Origin: Durusdinium trenchii
Taxonomy: Eukaryota > Sar > Dinophyceae > Suessiales > Symbiodiniaceae
Direction of reading: 5' to 3'
Assembly (NCBI GenBank): GCA_963970005.1
Contig: CAXAMN010022696.1
Span: forward strand, 366,507 to 430,506
Length of the DNA: 64,000 nt
The first letter of the stretch is position 1. Each line of letters begins with the position of its first letter. Below are positions 24,698 to 36,800 of the stretch, in pieces. The notes beneath the pieces are model-generated. The model ran no database searches. It was not told where the DNA came from and saw nothing but the letters and a program-made list of their open reading frames with translations. Made by a program: the position numbers and the translations under genes.

Positions 24698-27204
24698 TTG
24701 TCACCAGCAGTGAGCGATTCCCCCCAGGAAATTTCATTGGCCAAGCTGGCGAAGCGTTTGCGGGAGCAGCATGCTCAAGCCTTCTCGCAACTTTCGCGCT
24801 TGCAGTTGAAGGAGCAGGCGATTGACCCAGCGACACGATCCTATGATCCAGGAGTTCCTGACGCCATTGGTTCCTGCTTGATTTGTGGCGCAAAGCGCCA
24901 TGAGGTGAGATGGGAATACTTTCGCACCCCTGGCGCGGACAAGCGCTTGACTAGGGGTGGAACATGTTTTTGCTGTGTGCAGTCGTGCCGGCTTCTGCAA
25001 TGCAGCCGGTCTCCTTGCTTGGTTCGTGAGTCTGGAGCGCTTGAAGCTGTGCTGTCTCTGTCTGCGCTGAAGCGTCAGAGGCTTGCAGCAGAGGATGTTT
25101 GTGAGTGTGACCTTTGTTTGAGTCAGGCTCAGTAGGGTTTAGCTTGGGATAGCCTGGGCTATATATTTGTAGATTCTGTGCAGAATCTAGGGGAACCAGA
25201 AAAACCTGAAGGCTTTACCTTTAGACGCTTGATGCGCTTGGAAAATTGTTTTTTCTCAGCAATCCAAGCAGCAAGCGTATGGGTTTCACTTGTTGTAGCC
25301 TGGCAGGCATGAGCTGGCTGTTCCTTGTTGAGTACACATGCGCGACATGTTTGTCTAGGAAGTCGGAACTTTGCGAGCAAGTTTCGTGAATTGTTCCAAA
25401 GAAGACTTGAGGGATTGCAGTTGCTTCTCGTTCCGACTGCAGCCTGATGGCTCCCCAAAAGTACAGTGAAGCTGTAATCGCCCGTTTTTCTCACTCCCGG
25501 TTGCTTGAGGCGTGCGAGGAATGGGGTCTTTCCTATGATACCAGCCTGCTGGTTTCAGAGAACCGCGCTCGCCTGGCACGTCGAATTGTAGACGGTGACG
25601 TCGTTTGTAAGAAGCAGGATCTCTCGGAAGTTTCAGGACGTTCAGGGTTGACCGAGGCTTTTGGTTAGCACATGTGGGGAGATGTCTGCATGGCATGTTT
25701 AGGTGTAGGGTTCCTACCTCGTCCGCTACCTCGTCCGCTACATCGTCCGAAAACCCAGTGACTTCTCTCAAAGTTTACTGTTTTGTGGGTTGCTTGAGGA
25801 GCATGCGCAGCCAGCGAGGCTGATGCTTCTGCACCTTTGCCACCGCCTTCCACTCCTCCACCAGACTCGTTTCTCTGTAGCGGGTGCAACTTGGATATCC
25901 CCAACAGTGACCGCAGTTGCTTACCTAAATACTGCAAGCAATGCTTTGAACACGAGCTTGCTGAGCTGTTGAAGCCCCAGTCGAGCTCCAATGCAGAGGG
26001 TGTAGCAGATGGGAACGCAAACTCTGGGTCTGGAAGTGGGGCAATTTTACAATCTCTGGCCGCTGTGGCCGAGGACTTTTCTGTAGATGCACGGAATGTT
26101 GTGTGTGTGTGCAGTGCTCGCGCCCAGTGACGTCAGAGAACAAATCTCCAGTTCCTGAATGCTGCTTTGAATGTTGGCAAAAGCAAGAGAAATTGGAGGA
26201 GGAGATTCTTGACGCCAAGCCTGGCGTCGATGAGAAAAGTGAGAGGACAGAGCTTCAGACCCCCCAAAAAAAACAAAGCTTGAGGAAGCAGCCGCCAAGT
26301 TATTCCCACAATGGCAACCGAGAGCAGCAGTTCCGCATGCAGATTTTTTGGAAGCCTTGACTGAGAAGTCAAAAGCAGTGAGCTGGTGCACTGTTTTTCA
26401 GAAAGCTGCAAGAATCTTGTGTGGGGCGCCAAAAGCAGATGCTCTATCTCATTGGCTGGAGCAGTCGGACTTGGAGAAGAAAAGGTGGGGAGAATCCTTT
26501 TCAGCTGTGAGATATGCCTTGCTTGATGTCTCAACACCGGCTGCGGACAGCAAGGCAGGGATTGCAGAGGAAGGCAAGAATGATGATATTTTGCATGTTC
26601 CTACCTCGTATGACCTCAAGCTGCTATTGAAAGATCACGGCAAGCAAAAGACACACGCAAGCATTGCCACTTCTTTGTGTTGTTTGGTCCGTTTTTGCTT
26701 TTTCAAAACCACAAACCCACAAGGCCCAAAGAGAGTTCAAGAAACGGATTTCCTATCCATTTCCATGCGTCCTAGGTTGCCAACGACCAGAGAAGGTGGG
26801 AGATGTACGGCGCACTGGCTACCATGATACACCGCGGGGACGATGGCTGTGGAAGTGCGTATGCAGTTTCCATCCGTGCAGATCTCCAACCTCTCAAGAT
26901 CAACAGGAACAAGTTGGGATCGATACTCAAATTGCTGCAGACCGAAGGCACTTTGCCCAGACAAGTCCCCTTGAATTTTCGCACAGGAAGAAGCCAGGGG
27001 CACAGCTTGTCGGATGCGGAGAAGCGTGTCTTCCTGCAGTTCATCCAGTGGCATGCAACTCATGGCAACGCCTTGTCTGTTGAAACTTGCAGACGGGCGC
27101 TGTGCTTCATGGCAATGGAAAAGAGTGGTGTTCTGGATGATGCGCTAGGTGATCCTGCTTCCTTAGAGGCCCGATTGGATGCATCGATACTAGGACTTGT
27201 TTAG
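24698..27204 (+). CDS. Cys-rich zinc-binding exons upstream of the transposase ORF
   Basis: A series of open segments carries paired Cys motifs. About 24860-24990 holds CLICG and, 30 residues on, CFCC. About 25870-25950 holds CSGC and, 18 residues on, CKQC. About 26100-26190 holds CVQC and CFEC followed by a charged helix. A last frame at 26803-27204 encodes a helical region (FRTGRSQGHSLSDAEKRVFL) of the size expected for the DNA-binding part of a pogo/CENP-B-like transposase. Spacing and strand suggest these are exons feeding into the DDE ORF at 27295. The last frame is in phase with that ORF and separated from it by a stop and 90 bp. The individual exon limits and the joining are inference. 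Confidence 0.4.
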
Positions 27205-27294
27205 CGCGCGGTTCACTTCATTTGTTCATTTTAAGTTTATTTTGTCCCCAGCTTTAGAGTTGTAGAGCCACTGCTTCAGCGACCTCCGACTAGG

Positions 27295-28914
27295 ATGGAC
27301 GACTTTGATGTTCCAAGCCGTTGGGAGACCTTTCGACAGTGGGTCAAGGCGACGCAGCCGAAAAGTGAGTGGCTGACAGTTGCGAAACTCAAAGCCCGCT
27401 CACCGGTAGAAGCAACAGCTTGCAATGCAGAGACGATCACGAAGACTTACAACGAGTGGGAAGCACTCCTGAGAGAGTTGGGAATTTCCGATTCGGACGG
27501 TAGAATCAAAGCTGACCAAGCCCATAGAGTGATTGTGGTGGACGAGAAAGGCTTTTCGCAGAGGGCTGACAATCTCTCGAAAGGAGTCATTAGCAACAGC
27601 TTGAAGAACAAAGCCTCCACAATGACTTCGACAGCCACTTGGGAACACATTACTTGCACTTCCTGGCTTCCCTTGGCCCCGCTTCCTTCAAAGGTGGTCC
27701 TACCGTGTGGAATTGTGGTGCCAACAAAAGGCACAAACGATACCATGAAACAAATTTGGCCAGAAGCTTGCATTGAGGGCAACAGTGGAGGATCCAGCAC
27801 TAGCTCTATTTTTTGTCTTTTCCTTCTCAAGTGCCTCATTGAGCCCATGAGAAAAGTTGAAGAGAAAGAAATCCTGCTCATCATGGACTCAGGCGGGGGT
27901 GCATATATGCACCTCTCGTGGCAATTCCTGTCCCTGTGCGAGACGCATCGCATACGGCCGTACATGCTGAGAGGTTATTTGACCCGGGCTTTGTGCGCTC
28001 TTGACCAAGAGCCACATGCTTGCATGGCTCGGCTTTGGTCCGCCTTCAAAGGCAAGTGGAAGAACAACTTGAATATGTACCAGGCCCTTCAAGCAATCAG
28101 AGAGATCACCCAAGAGTCTCTGACAGAGCAAAGGGCTGCTGCTGGGTGGGCAAGGGTGGGTCTGAAAGCTGGAAGGTCTATAGACAGAGATGTCGTTTTG
28201 GTTGAACGATACAGCGAGGTGATCCAAAGCTACAAATACGCCGAGAAGCCGCAGACGCCCCTGATGCAAGTCATTGAGAAGTGCTCACCTAGCAAGTCCC
28301 GCTGTAAGGCGTGCCAGGTCTGGGTCTTGGCAACAAGCAAGTATTGTCAAAACTGTTCCATTCCCAATGAAAATTTCGAGAAGGGTACCTATGAGGTGCA
28401 CCGTGATGGCAAAAGGTCAGGGTGGAAGAGTGCTTCAGAGGTGGAGGTACCCGAGGGCGATACAAGTTTCAGCCGTGAAGCAGTGACAGATTTGTTGGCA
28501 GAACTGCGCTCTAGGACCAAAAAACAAAAGACCTCTGATTCAGCAGCGCTTCCGCCTTCCAAAGAACCTGAAAGCGGCGCAGCTGCTGCCAGTGGGAAGG
28601 AACCGTCGGCTGAGGTCAATGAAAGTGACCAGGAATGGGATTTGAACACATGCGATGGCTGTGTGCACTATTTGGCTTCTCTTTTTTCCAAGGAGAGGCG
28701 AGAGCGTGTGCGGCCAGTGGCAGATTTCTTTGTGCGAGAGCATTTACAGCCCCAAGTCAGGAAGTCAATGCCGCTCTACAAGATAATGTCTGCAGAGCTC
28801 AAGAAAGTTGGTGGCCTCAAGAATACCCAAGCTCGCACGAAGTGGTTGGAAGCTTGGGAAGAGAACCGGAAGTGCAGGTTCGTGAGACCCAGCAAGGTGC
28901 GAAGAGCAAAGTGA
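27295..28914 (+). CDS. DDE superfamily (pogo/Tigger/CENP-B-like) transposase
   Basis: The ORF of 539 codons opens with ATG at 27295. The order of motifs matches the DDE endonuclease of pogo-type DNA transposons: VIVVDEKGFSQR (first Asp, residue 83), ILLIMDSGGGAYMHLSWQFL (second Asp, residue 198), then the region where the family has its third Asp (RALCALDQEPHACMARLWSA, Asp about 237, followed by FKGKWKN). A zinc ribbon follows (C337-x2-C340 and C351-x2-C354), then a Ser/Lys linker and a helical C-terminus. The His of the second motif and the usual QPLD wording are changed, so activity is doubtful. Terminal inverted repeats were not found, so I cannot say whether this is a complete element, a relic or a host gene derived from one. 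Confidence 0.65.
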   Translation: MDDFDVPSRWETFRQWVKATQPKSEWLTVAKLKARSPVEATACNAETITKTYNEWEALLRELGISDSDGRIKADQAHRVIVVDEKGFSQRADNLSKGVISNSLKNKASTMTSTATWEHITCTSWLPLAPLPSKVVLPCGIVVPTKGTNDTMKQIWPEACIEGNSGGSSTSSIFCLFLLKCLIEPMRKVEEKEILLIMDSGGGAYMHLSWQFLSLCETHRIRPYMLRGYLTRALCALDQEPHACMARLWSAFKGKWKNNLNMYQALQAIREITQESLTEQRAAAGWARVGLKAGRSIDRDVVLVERYSEVIQSYKYAEKPQTPLMQVIEKCSPSKSRCKACQVWVLATSKYCQNCSIPNENFEKGTYEVHRDGKRSGWKSASEVEVPEGDTSFSREAVTDLLAELRSRTKKQKTSDSAALPPSKEPESGAAAASGKEPSAEVNESDQEWDLNTCDGCVHYLASLFSKERRERVRPVADFFVREHLQPQVRKSMPLYKIMSAELKKVGGLKNTQARTKWLEAWEENRKCRFVRPSKVRRAK

Positions 28915-30683
28915 GAAAACAATCTTTGCTCGCTGTCGCTGAATGGTTTGGTGGGCCATGTCCTGAACTCACCACATCTGTGCCAAGCAGTTCGACCCAA
29001 AGATCAATTTAGGATCAGAAAGGTTAGTTGCTTTCCCATCGGTGGGTACCATGTCCAGGTTACCATGAAACCTTTGTGCCATGCTGGTTCTTAGGATGAA
29101 AGACATTGACAGGTAGTAGGCCCTGCCATGCAAACCACAGTGTTTCCATCCAAAACAGGTTCGTGACAAAGCATGACAAAGCCATGTTCCTTGGCGCTGT
29201 GCCATGCGAAGTCCCACCAAAACCACATACAAAATACGTGATTTCTATGGGCATCAAGCACGCTGTGCCATTGGGAAATCTTGATTGCAAGGACTTTGCC
29301 GGGCTACCGGTCGTGGCGGTCTGTGCCATGGGGGTTTGCTGGTCCCCGGATGTGTTGCTAGGACTTTCCTGGTTTAGAGTACCTTTTTTGACACAGGACG
29401 CCTGGACTTCCCTGCGGGCAAAATGCATACGACCATATGCTCAGGATGTTCTTCAATGTTTGGTTCGTAGCAAACTTGGCTCGTTTGGAGCTTGTTCAAT
29501 TTGCTCAGCTTTTCTCCTAGTCGGTACTTGCACCTTGCGCGCTGCAGCCCCAAAAAACTTGGCGAGCACGGGTCATTGCTATGAGTGAATTGCTTGCTAT
29601 TGATTGTGCTGCACGGATCATCGGCCGCAGCTTCAAAGGCTTGACGTGGATTGATGTAGTATGCAGCATGCACCAGGATGCTACGAGTAGCTCCTGGCAT
29701 CGCTACTAGGAACAAGGGCATCGCTACTAGTAGTGACTGTATTCTTGGGGATGCATCGCCACTCGCGCAGGCGTTTTGGCCGCCACAGCTGGAGTCATTC
29801 TCTGCTTTGCTGGCAGGCGGGGCACCACCACAGAGCTTAAGTGTCCTGAAATGGATTGGACCATGATTGGACCATGTTGGGCCACAGCATCGACGTGCGT
29901 CGAGTTCCACTTTACGTAAGAATTGCTTTGTTTGCTGCACAACCTTTCTCACCTTTGCTTGCCGGAGCTGTGCAAATGCAGCAGGTATTTTCCTTACTCC
30001 GGTTTTTTTTGGCGAGCTGCGCTCTGAGATATTTGGGTTCCCTGTGTCTCAGAGCACTGATAAGCCTGGCCATGCATTGACGAACGCAACATGAAGTATG
30101 ACATTGACATCCTATATGGGTGAGTGATGGGTGAGTAATGAATCGAAGCATCTGGGTGAAGCTACCACCCGACGTGGCAGTGAAGTTGCCTCAATGAGTT
30201 GTGACATTGTGGGTTCCGCTTCCACTCGTGGGGTCAGAAGCAACTGGCCAAGGCCTTCATCTTGAAGGGCTGGCCACCAATCGCGCAAGCAGGCAAAGCG
30301 TAACACGATGTAAAATGGAGGTGGTAGGATGTGGTAGGTAGGTTTCAGGGTTCAAAGAAGGCCGTTCAAAATGTTTGCGCAACAAAAAAAGGGTCGTTCT
30401 AAGAAACCTGGAAGCATTCTTGTATCAATTTCAAGGTCTAAACCGTGCAAGTGTTGTTGTTGACAGTGGCACCTATTTTGTCTAGACAAGGTGCACAGTG
30501 GTTGATGCCCAAAATGCCATTTGTGCCAGTTGCTCAAATGCGGCAGCGCTATGCACAACAGACTGGGCGTGCAGGGGTGGCAGCCTCAGGTTGTAGATTG
30601 ATACTCAATTCTAATTCTTGTTTCTAATAGCGATGCACCTGTTCCTACTAGCGATGCACCTGTTGCTAGTAGCGATGCACTTG
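28915..30683. other. No recognised gene upstream of the retrotransposon
   Basis: An open frame at 29106-29588 (160 codons) has no recognisable motif. Dispersed repeats lie at 29680-29735 and 30625-30688. Confidence 0.4.
29680..29735. repeat. CTAG-core dispersed repeat
   Basis: GCTACGAGTAGCTCCTGGC and ATCGCTACTAGGAACAAGGGC units. Confidence 0.75.
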
Positions 30684-30688
30684 TTACT
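30625..30688. repeat. CTAG-core repeat hit by the retrotransposon
   Basis: Three tandem units of the form TAGCGATGCACCTGTTCCTAC end at GCACTTGTTACT, where the retrotransposon begins. The same repeat reads on as ACTCAC after the 3' LTR, so the element inserted into this repeat. Confidence 0.8.
30684..30688 (+). repeat. Target-site duplication, left copy
   Basis: TTACT directly precedes the 5' LTR and is repeated exactly after the 3' LTR at 44268-44272. Five bp is the usual length for Copia integrases. Confidence 0.85.
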
Positions 30689-30798
30689 TGTTGTTTCACG
30701 CTAGGATGTCGTATACATGTCTCACTTTACTACCGTTTGGCTCAAGGAAAACCAGGTGCGACTTATTGGTAGTTCTCGGTCGTTTACCTGTAACCACA
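30689..30798 (+). repeat. 5' LTR
   Basis: This 110-bp LTR begins TGTTGTTTCACGC and ends ACCTGTAACCACA (TG...CA). It matches 44158-44267 base for base by eye. No TATA box is evident. Confidence 0.92.
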
Positions 30799-30815
30799 GG
30801 TTATCAGCCGTATCG
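30799..30815 (+). promoter_or_regulatory. Possible tRNA primer-binding site
   Basis: GGTTATCAGCCG follows the 5' LTR directly. It is loosely like the initiator-Met primer site of Copia elements (TGGTATCAGAGC). The match is partial, and the priming tRNA cannot be fixed without the host tRNA set. Confidence 0.35.
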
Positions 30816-30887
30816 CCATAAGTGCGGTACGTGCTTTCTACTAGCTGTGGTCTTACCCCACCCTAGGTAGTGCACTATCTAGAGGCC

Positions 30888-33800
30888 ATGGCTGATGATG
30901 ATGGTTCCCGTGGTGACCGCTCACGATCGGGCTACGTTCCTACTTCGCCTGCGATGTCCAGTTCACCTGCTGCTGATCTCCCTGTTGTTCCGCTGGAGTT
31001 GCGTGTACCAATTGCGCCACCAACGTTCAGTGCACAGGGGGACCTGTTGCCTAGTGGTCAAGCACCATCGCCGTTTCGACCTGAGTTTTCTCCTGTGATG
31101 AATGTTCAGAACGTTGATGCGAGACAGATCCATCAACAAGCAGTCTTCGTCAATGAGGACAGGTCAGCACAGGTAGCTCAGATCGCAGAGTTGCGGCATC
31201 AGGCCATTTTGGCCGAGCACGGGCAACAAGTAGCTGAGGAGGCTAGGCATTTTAGAGACGTAGTGGAGAACCAAGCTAAAGTGGCTGTCCAGGAGTCTAG
31301 GGAACAGATTGAGGCTTTAGCCAATCAACGATTGAGTGACATGAACCAAGCCCATCAAAATCAAAATCTTCAAGAACAACGGGCTTACCTAGATCGCATT
31401 TCGCTCGAACGACACACCGTCGTTGAGAACGAACGCGCCTCTGCTAAGCAAAGAGGGGATGCACTTCGGTCAGAGTTAGCAGAACAGAGTCGAATCATCA
31501 AGGAGTTGAGAGAGAGGTTTGACAACGCCTCGGGGAACCGAGTGCCTGCACCACCAGTGCAGCCACCTGGGTCTCAGGTGTCCCCAGCTTTGCCTCCAGC
31601 GAGCCTTCGGACTCAGTTGGAGAAGCCCGGGATCGAAGGCGGTGATGAGCCTCATCCATCCGATGCTGATGAAGAGGGTGGTGACAAATCAAAGAAAGAC
31701 AAGAAGAAGAAAGGTAAGGATAAGAAGAAAGAGAAGAGCCCTAAGAGGGGCCGCTCGAGGGAGCGCAGAAAGAAACGCTCTCCTTCCCCATCACCATCGT
31801 CGCCCAGTTCATCAGGAGGGAGTGATGACTCAAATGACTCAAGCTCTGAATCATCGCGTCTTGCACGCATCATTCGCAAAGAGTTGAAGAAGCAGCAAAG
31901 GAAGTCGAAAGACAAGGATCATGAGAGTAAAGCCAAAGAAGCTGACAAAATTCTCATTCCCAAGTTCCCCACGCCTGAGAAGTACAGAGACTGGAAGATC
32001 AAGGTGAGGGACAATATTGCTGCAGCTTCAGCGAAGCCGGATGAAGCAAGATCTTGGGTTGGGAAAGTATACAAAGATTCCCAAACCATTGACGCCTTGG
32101 ATGATTCAGAGGGATTTGCAACCCTCGACGCAAAGCTTCTTGCAAGCTTAACCAATTGCGCTGAGGGGGACCTTGGTCGGCAGATTGCTACATTCAAGGA
32201 GTTGCGTGCTCGTGAAGACAAGAACGTGAAGGGCAGACACTTGCTCCTTCGGTTCCACGAGTATTTTGCCACAAGCATAAAGCATGGAGCAATCTACGGA
32301 CTCGAAGACCTCATGTCCGTCAAAATGGTCAACGATGACCTCAAGGGCTTTATAAATAAATGGGATAGCGTTCTTGTCGGAATGAAAAAGGAACCAGAAA
32401 ACAGTGTTCTGGAAGCCTATTTTCACCTGGCAGTGAAGCGTTTCAAGCCGCTTGAGCATGACTTGGCCTTGTACGACCGTGCAGCCGATGGAAGCAAAGA
32501 AAGAACATATGACTTCCTGATCACTGCTGCCCGGGCCTACCTCGAACGGAAGAGGTTGGAAAAGATGCGCGACGCCACGAAGCGGTCGCTAGGGTCCAAA
32601 GACACAACCATGCCAGCTCCGGAGGAGAAGAAAGGCGTCTGCTACGAGTTCCAAAAGACCGGAAAATGCAAGCGCGGATCATCATGTCCTTACAAGCACG
32701 AAAAAGGCCGCGAGAAAAGCAAAGGAAAGGGAAAGAGCAAGGATCGCAGCCAATCTCGGTCAAGATCGTTGACACCAGGATCTCGCAAGGAGACTTGCAA
32801 GTTTTGGAAGGCAGGTCATTGCCACCGAGGGAAAGACTGCGCATTCCAACACCCTGAAAAGACTGTCCCTGCGAAGAAAGAGGACAAAAAGAAGAAGAAG
32901 AAGAAAGACAAGAAACCTCGCAAGCGAAGCAGCTCACGAGGATCATCAGGCTCCGAAAACTCAACTGGCTCTGAGAGTCAGAGGAGAAAAGGTGGGAAGT
33001 CTTCTCCTTCCAATGCACCGGCAGCGGTATGCCTCCTTCGAGCAGTGGTCATGGCCGCAGTGGTCTCTCAGGGATCCTCCGTCCTCATCACTCGCCCGCT
33101 GGGAAGCGTGGCCATGCCAGTCCTTTCCGCATCAAACACTATGTGCACCGATTTTGACAACACAGAAAACATTGACAGTTTTGTTACGCAAAGAGTTCGT
33201 TTTGACGATCATCCAAACGTTTTCGATCATGCTGTTGAGTCTTCTTCCAGTTGGAGATCCGTCCAACCCCGGAGTAAGAAGAAACGAAGACCCTTTACAC
33301 CAGGTCGACCGGAGCATGCTGAGGCAGTTCGTGTCGCCACTGAGGACGCATCCATTGCAGCATCACACCTTCAGAATGCTGTCAGGAACGAGCTGTTGTC
33401 CTTGCCGGCAGAATGTTCGTACCTGTGCAACTCTGATATAGGTTGCATCAAGTGTTTTGAGAGGAGGTCATGTCCAACAGTGCCAGCCACTGAGATTGCA
33501 TGGATTGCAGACACTGGCAGCGCACACGATCTTGTATCTAGACACATGCTACATTCGGATGAAGTGTCACAATCGTCCAAACCGGTCAGTCTTCTTACTG
33601 CCAACGGAGTCTTTCAAGCCACTGATCAAGCCAGAGTCAATGTTCCCGTGTTGGGAACTGATATCAATCCTTATGTCTTGGAAGATAGCCCAGCCGTCGT
33701 ATCGGTAGGACAACGCTGCATCGACGCAGGATGGAGCTTCCATTGGCCCGCTTACAGTAGGCCGTACTTCAAGAAACCAGACGGAACCAAAGTCAAGCTT

Positions 33801-36800
33801 GAAGTAGAGGATTATGTTCCATACTTGCCATCAACCACCGGTGTTGCAATGTCCGCCATAGGTCAACCTTACGGTACGAACGATCGGTCAAAAGGGCTGC
33901 GACCAATGATCCCTCTGCCCGCGTCACCGGCTGAAGAGGCAATTGAAGTCCAGGACGATGAGGACAACCCCATTGGCGAGGATCCTGTTGAAGATGATCC
34001 CGAGCCGGTGGATGAAAGGTTGGTGGAGAAGCCGTTGGACCCGAAGAGGGATAGGGGAGAGAGAGCTCTCAAGGAAGAAGCACAATCCATTCAACATCTG
34101 TTGACTCATACCCCAAAGAACCCCTTTTGTCAAGCCTGCTCGAGAGCAAAGATGACTAAACGTCCATCGTATAGCAAGGGTGGTTCAACCCAGGTAGAGG
34201 CGGATCATTTCGGGCAACATTTGACTGCTGACCATCTTGTTATTCGTGACGATGAGGAAATGGACATCGATGGGGCTCGCGTCGCATTAGTCGTGAAAGA
34301 CGTGGCAACGGATTTCAGGTATGTCTATCCGGCCGCACGTCGATCAACACGTGAATGCATAGCAGCCTTCAAGCATTTTGTCCGTTCGACTGATGATGTA
34401 GGAGTATTTTATTCCGACAATTCACCGGAACTCATCGCGACTGCCGAGAGGCTAGGATGGAGGCATCAAACGAGCTTTGCATACGTCTCTAAGACCAATG
34501 CTATGGCTGAGAGATCGATTCGGTCCGTCATCGATGGAACAAGGGTAAACCTAGAGCAAGCTGGCCTACACCATCAATATTGGGCTCACGCTGCCAGGCA
34601 TGCACGCATGGCAAACAATATCGTCGACGCCCGGGAGGGTAGTTCACCTTGGTCGCTTCGGTTCGGTGAGAAGTTCAAAGGCCCTTTGGTTCCCTTTGGG
34701 TTGAGGATTGATTACTGGATCGGCCCCAAGAACAAAGCCAAGTCCTCTCTCAGGTTCGAGCCGACGTCAAACCCAGGGATATTCTTGGGATATGCAGTTC
34801 AGTCCAATTTTGTGTGGAGAAAGGAGTTCATGGTTCTACCATTGAAGGATGTCATGGAATCAGACTTCAGTGCGGAGATTCAACCATTAAGAGTCCATCA
34901 GATCGCCGTTCCCGACATCGGATTACACTTCCCATGTAAAGGCAGGTACAACATGATAAGAGAAGGTTTGTACCCAGGCATTTCCATTTCGAGCAATCCG
35001 CCATCAATTGACGATGTCAAGGCTGCAAACATTGAAGAGCTTGTTGATCAGGAGGTTTTGAAACATGCTGTCGACCAAGAGTATGAACCTGATGAACCAC
35101 CAGAACTCCCTGACGTGCTAATTGACGATGCACCCATCGCCGCTCGCGGGTCGGGAGACCTTGCCGACGATCCGGGGGGTGAAGAGGTTGAGATGATTGA
35201 GGTTCTTGATCCTGTTACGGGTGAAACAACTTTGATCCCCAAAGCCGATTCATCCTACTATGATGCCGGAGGTTATAAGGCAAGAAAGTACAAGGGTTCG
35301 TCAAAACCACCCAGCATCCCTCCATTCCTTTGGAAAGCCGCTTCCAAAGCAGAAAGGAAGAAGGCGATTGCAGAGTACGAGCTTGAAGAGGCTCGGAAGC
35401 GCCTTCTTGCTGAGAAGAGCAAGCATAAAGCAGCCGCGGCAGAGATTGACGGCAAACTGCGAAATTTCAAGAGCGGAGACATCCCCGCTGAAACAAAAAT
35501 GGACGCCGCCTGGGAAGGTGTGCCTTTGATGCCGGTTGAACATGAGGAGAAACAGCATTCACATAGAGAAAAAGGAGTTTTGTATGAGCCATGGCTAAAC
35601 GCACTAGTGGCGAGGCCTGTAGGCCAGAAGGAAATCCGCAACACCCCAGATGCTCAACGCTCCCTCGACGTTGAGTGGGTGAAGCTGGAGTCCAAGCCCG
35701 CTTGGCTTTATGATAAGGTCCGTGAATGGGACGAAGTCTCAAACGAAGCAGTCCGTTCAAAAGCCAAGGTCCATGTGGGTAATGTTTTCGAACTCTGTGT
35801 TGAGAAAGGCAGTGAGCTTCCGAAAGGAAACCCCCTTAGGAAGTACAAAGGTCGGACGGTGTTCCAGGGGAACAAGGTCAAAGACGAGTCCGACATGATG
35901 GCCCTCTTTTCAGAGCTAGGATCAGCACCTGCGAACATGGAGGCGGGCAAAGCCCTTGACTGCTACGGCAGTGCGCCCGGGAATAAAATCACCCAGGGCG
36001 ACGGCAAACAAGCCTACACCCAAACCACTTTGAAGGGGAAACCCACCTGGATCAGGATCCCGAAATACCGGTGGCCGAAAGCATGGCACGGTAAGTACAA
36101 AGATCCTGTCATCCCGCTCGTACTTGCTCTCTATGGTCACCCAGACTCAGGCGGGTTCTGGGAGAGGCACTGCGAGGATTGTCTCGCAAAGGTCGGCTTT
36201 AAGGCCGTGCACCCTGAGTGCTGGCCATCGATCTTTTGGCATGACAAATTGTTCCTCTTGTTAGCGGTCTACGTAGATGACTTCAAAATGGCCGGACCTG
36301 CGTCCAACCATGCAGAAGGGTGGAAGCTCATTGGCACCCACATCGACATGGATACCCCAGAAGACGTAGGGAGATACTTGGGCTGTGATCATGTTGTCAC
36401 ACATGGCCTCAAGCTGTCCGTCGACCATCACCCATTCGCGCATGTTTTCGACCACAAGCTCGAAGATCCTGCTAGTAAGCCAGCGGCTCCCGCACGCCGA
36501 ACACAGGATTATTGGACCCATTTCCCTGAGCATGGTACCTTTGTGCATCACCACGTTCAGCCCCGAAGGCGCTTTGAAATCAGGCCTGCTGGCGTTGAAG
36601 GGTTGTTCGATCCTGGAGATCTGAGGTACACGGAATATGTCCCATGCACGGAGGGATCCGCTGCCAAGGACACGGGGGGCACCGCGTGTGTTTGGCGCGA
36701 CATCAAGGTTGACCGGCAACAGGGATTGCCCTTTTGGTGGACAGGGGAAACCTTCTTCATCGACAGGTGCATTTCCGACCCCAAGATGGCTGTTGCAGCC

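Noticed and set aside
36666-36690. ACACGGGGGGCACCGCGTGT as a further hairpin of the series
   Set aside because: It can fold, but its loop and bulge do not match the common 3-4-GGRA-4-bulge-3 layout.
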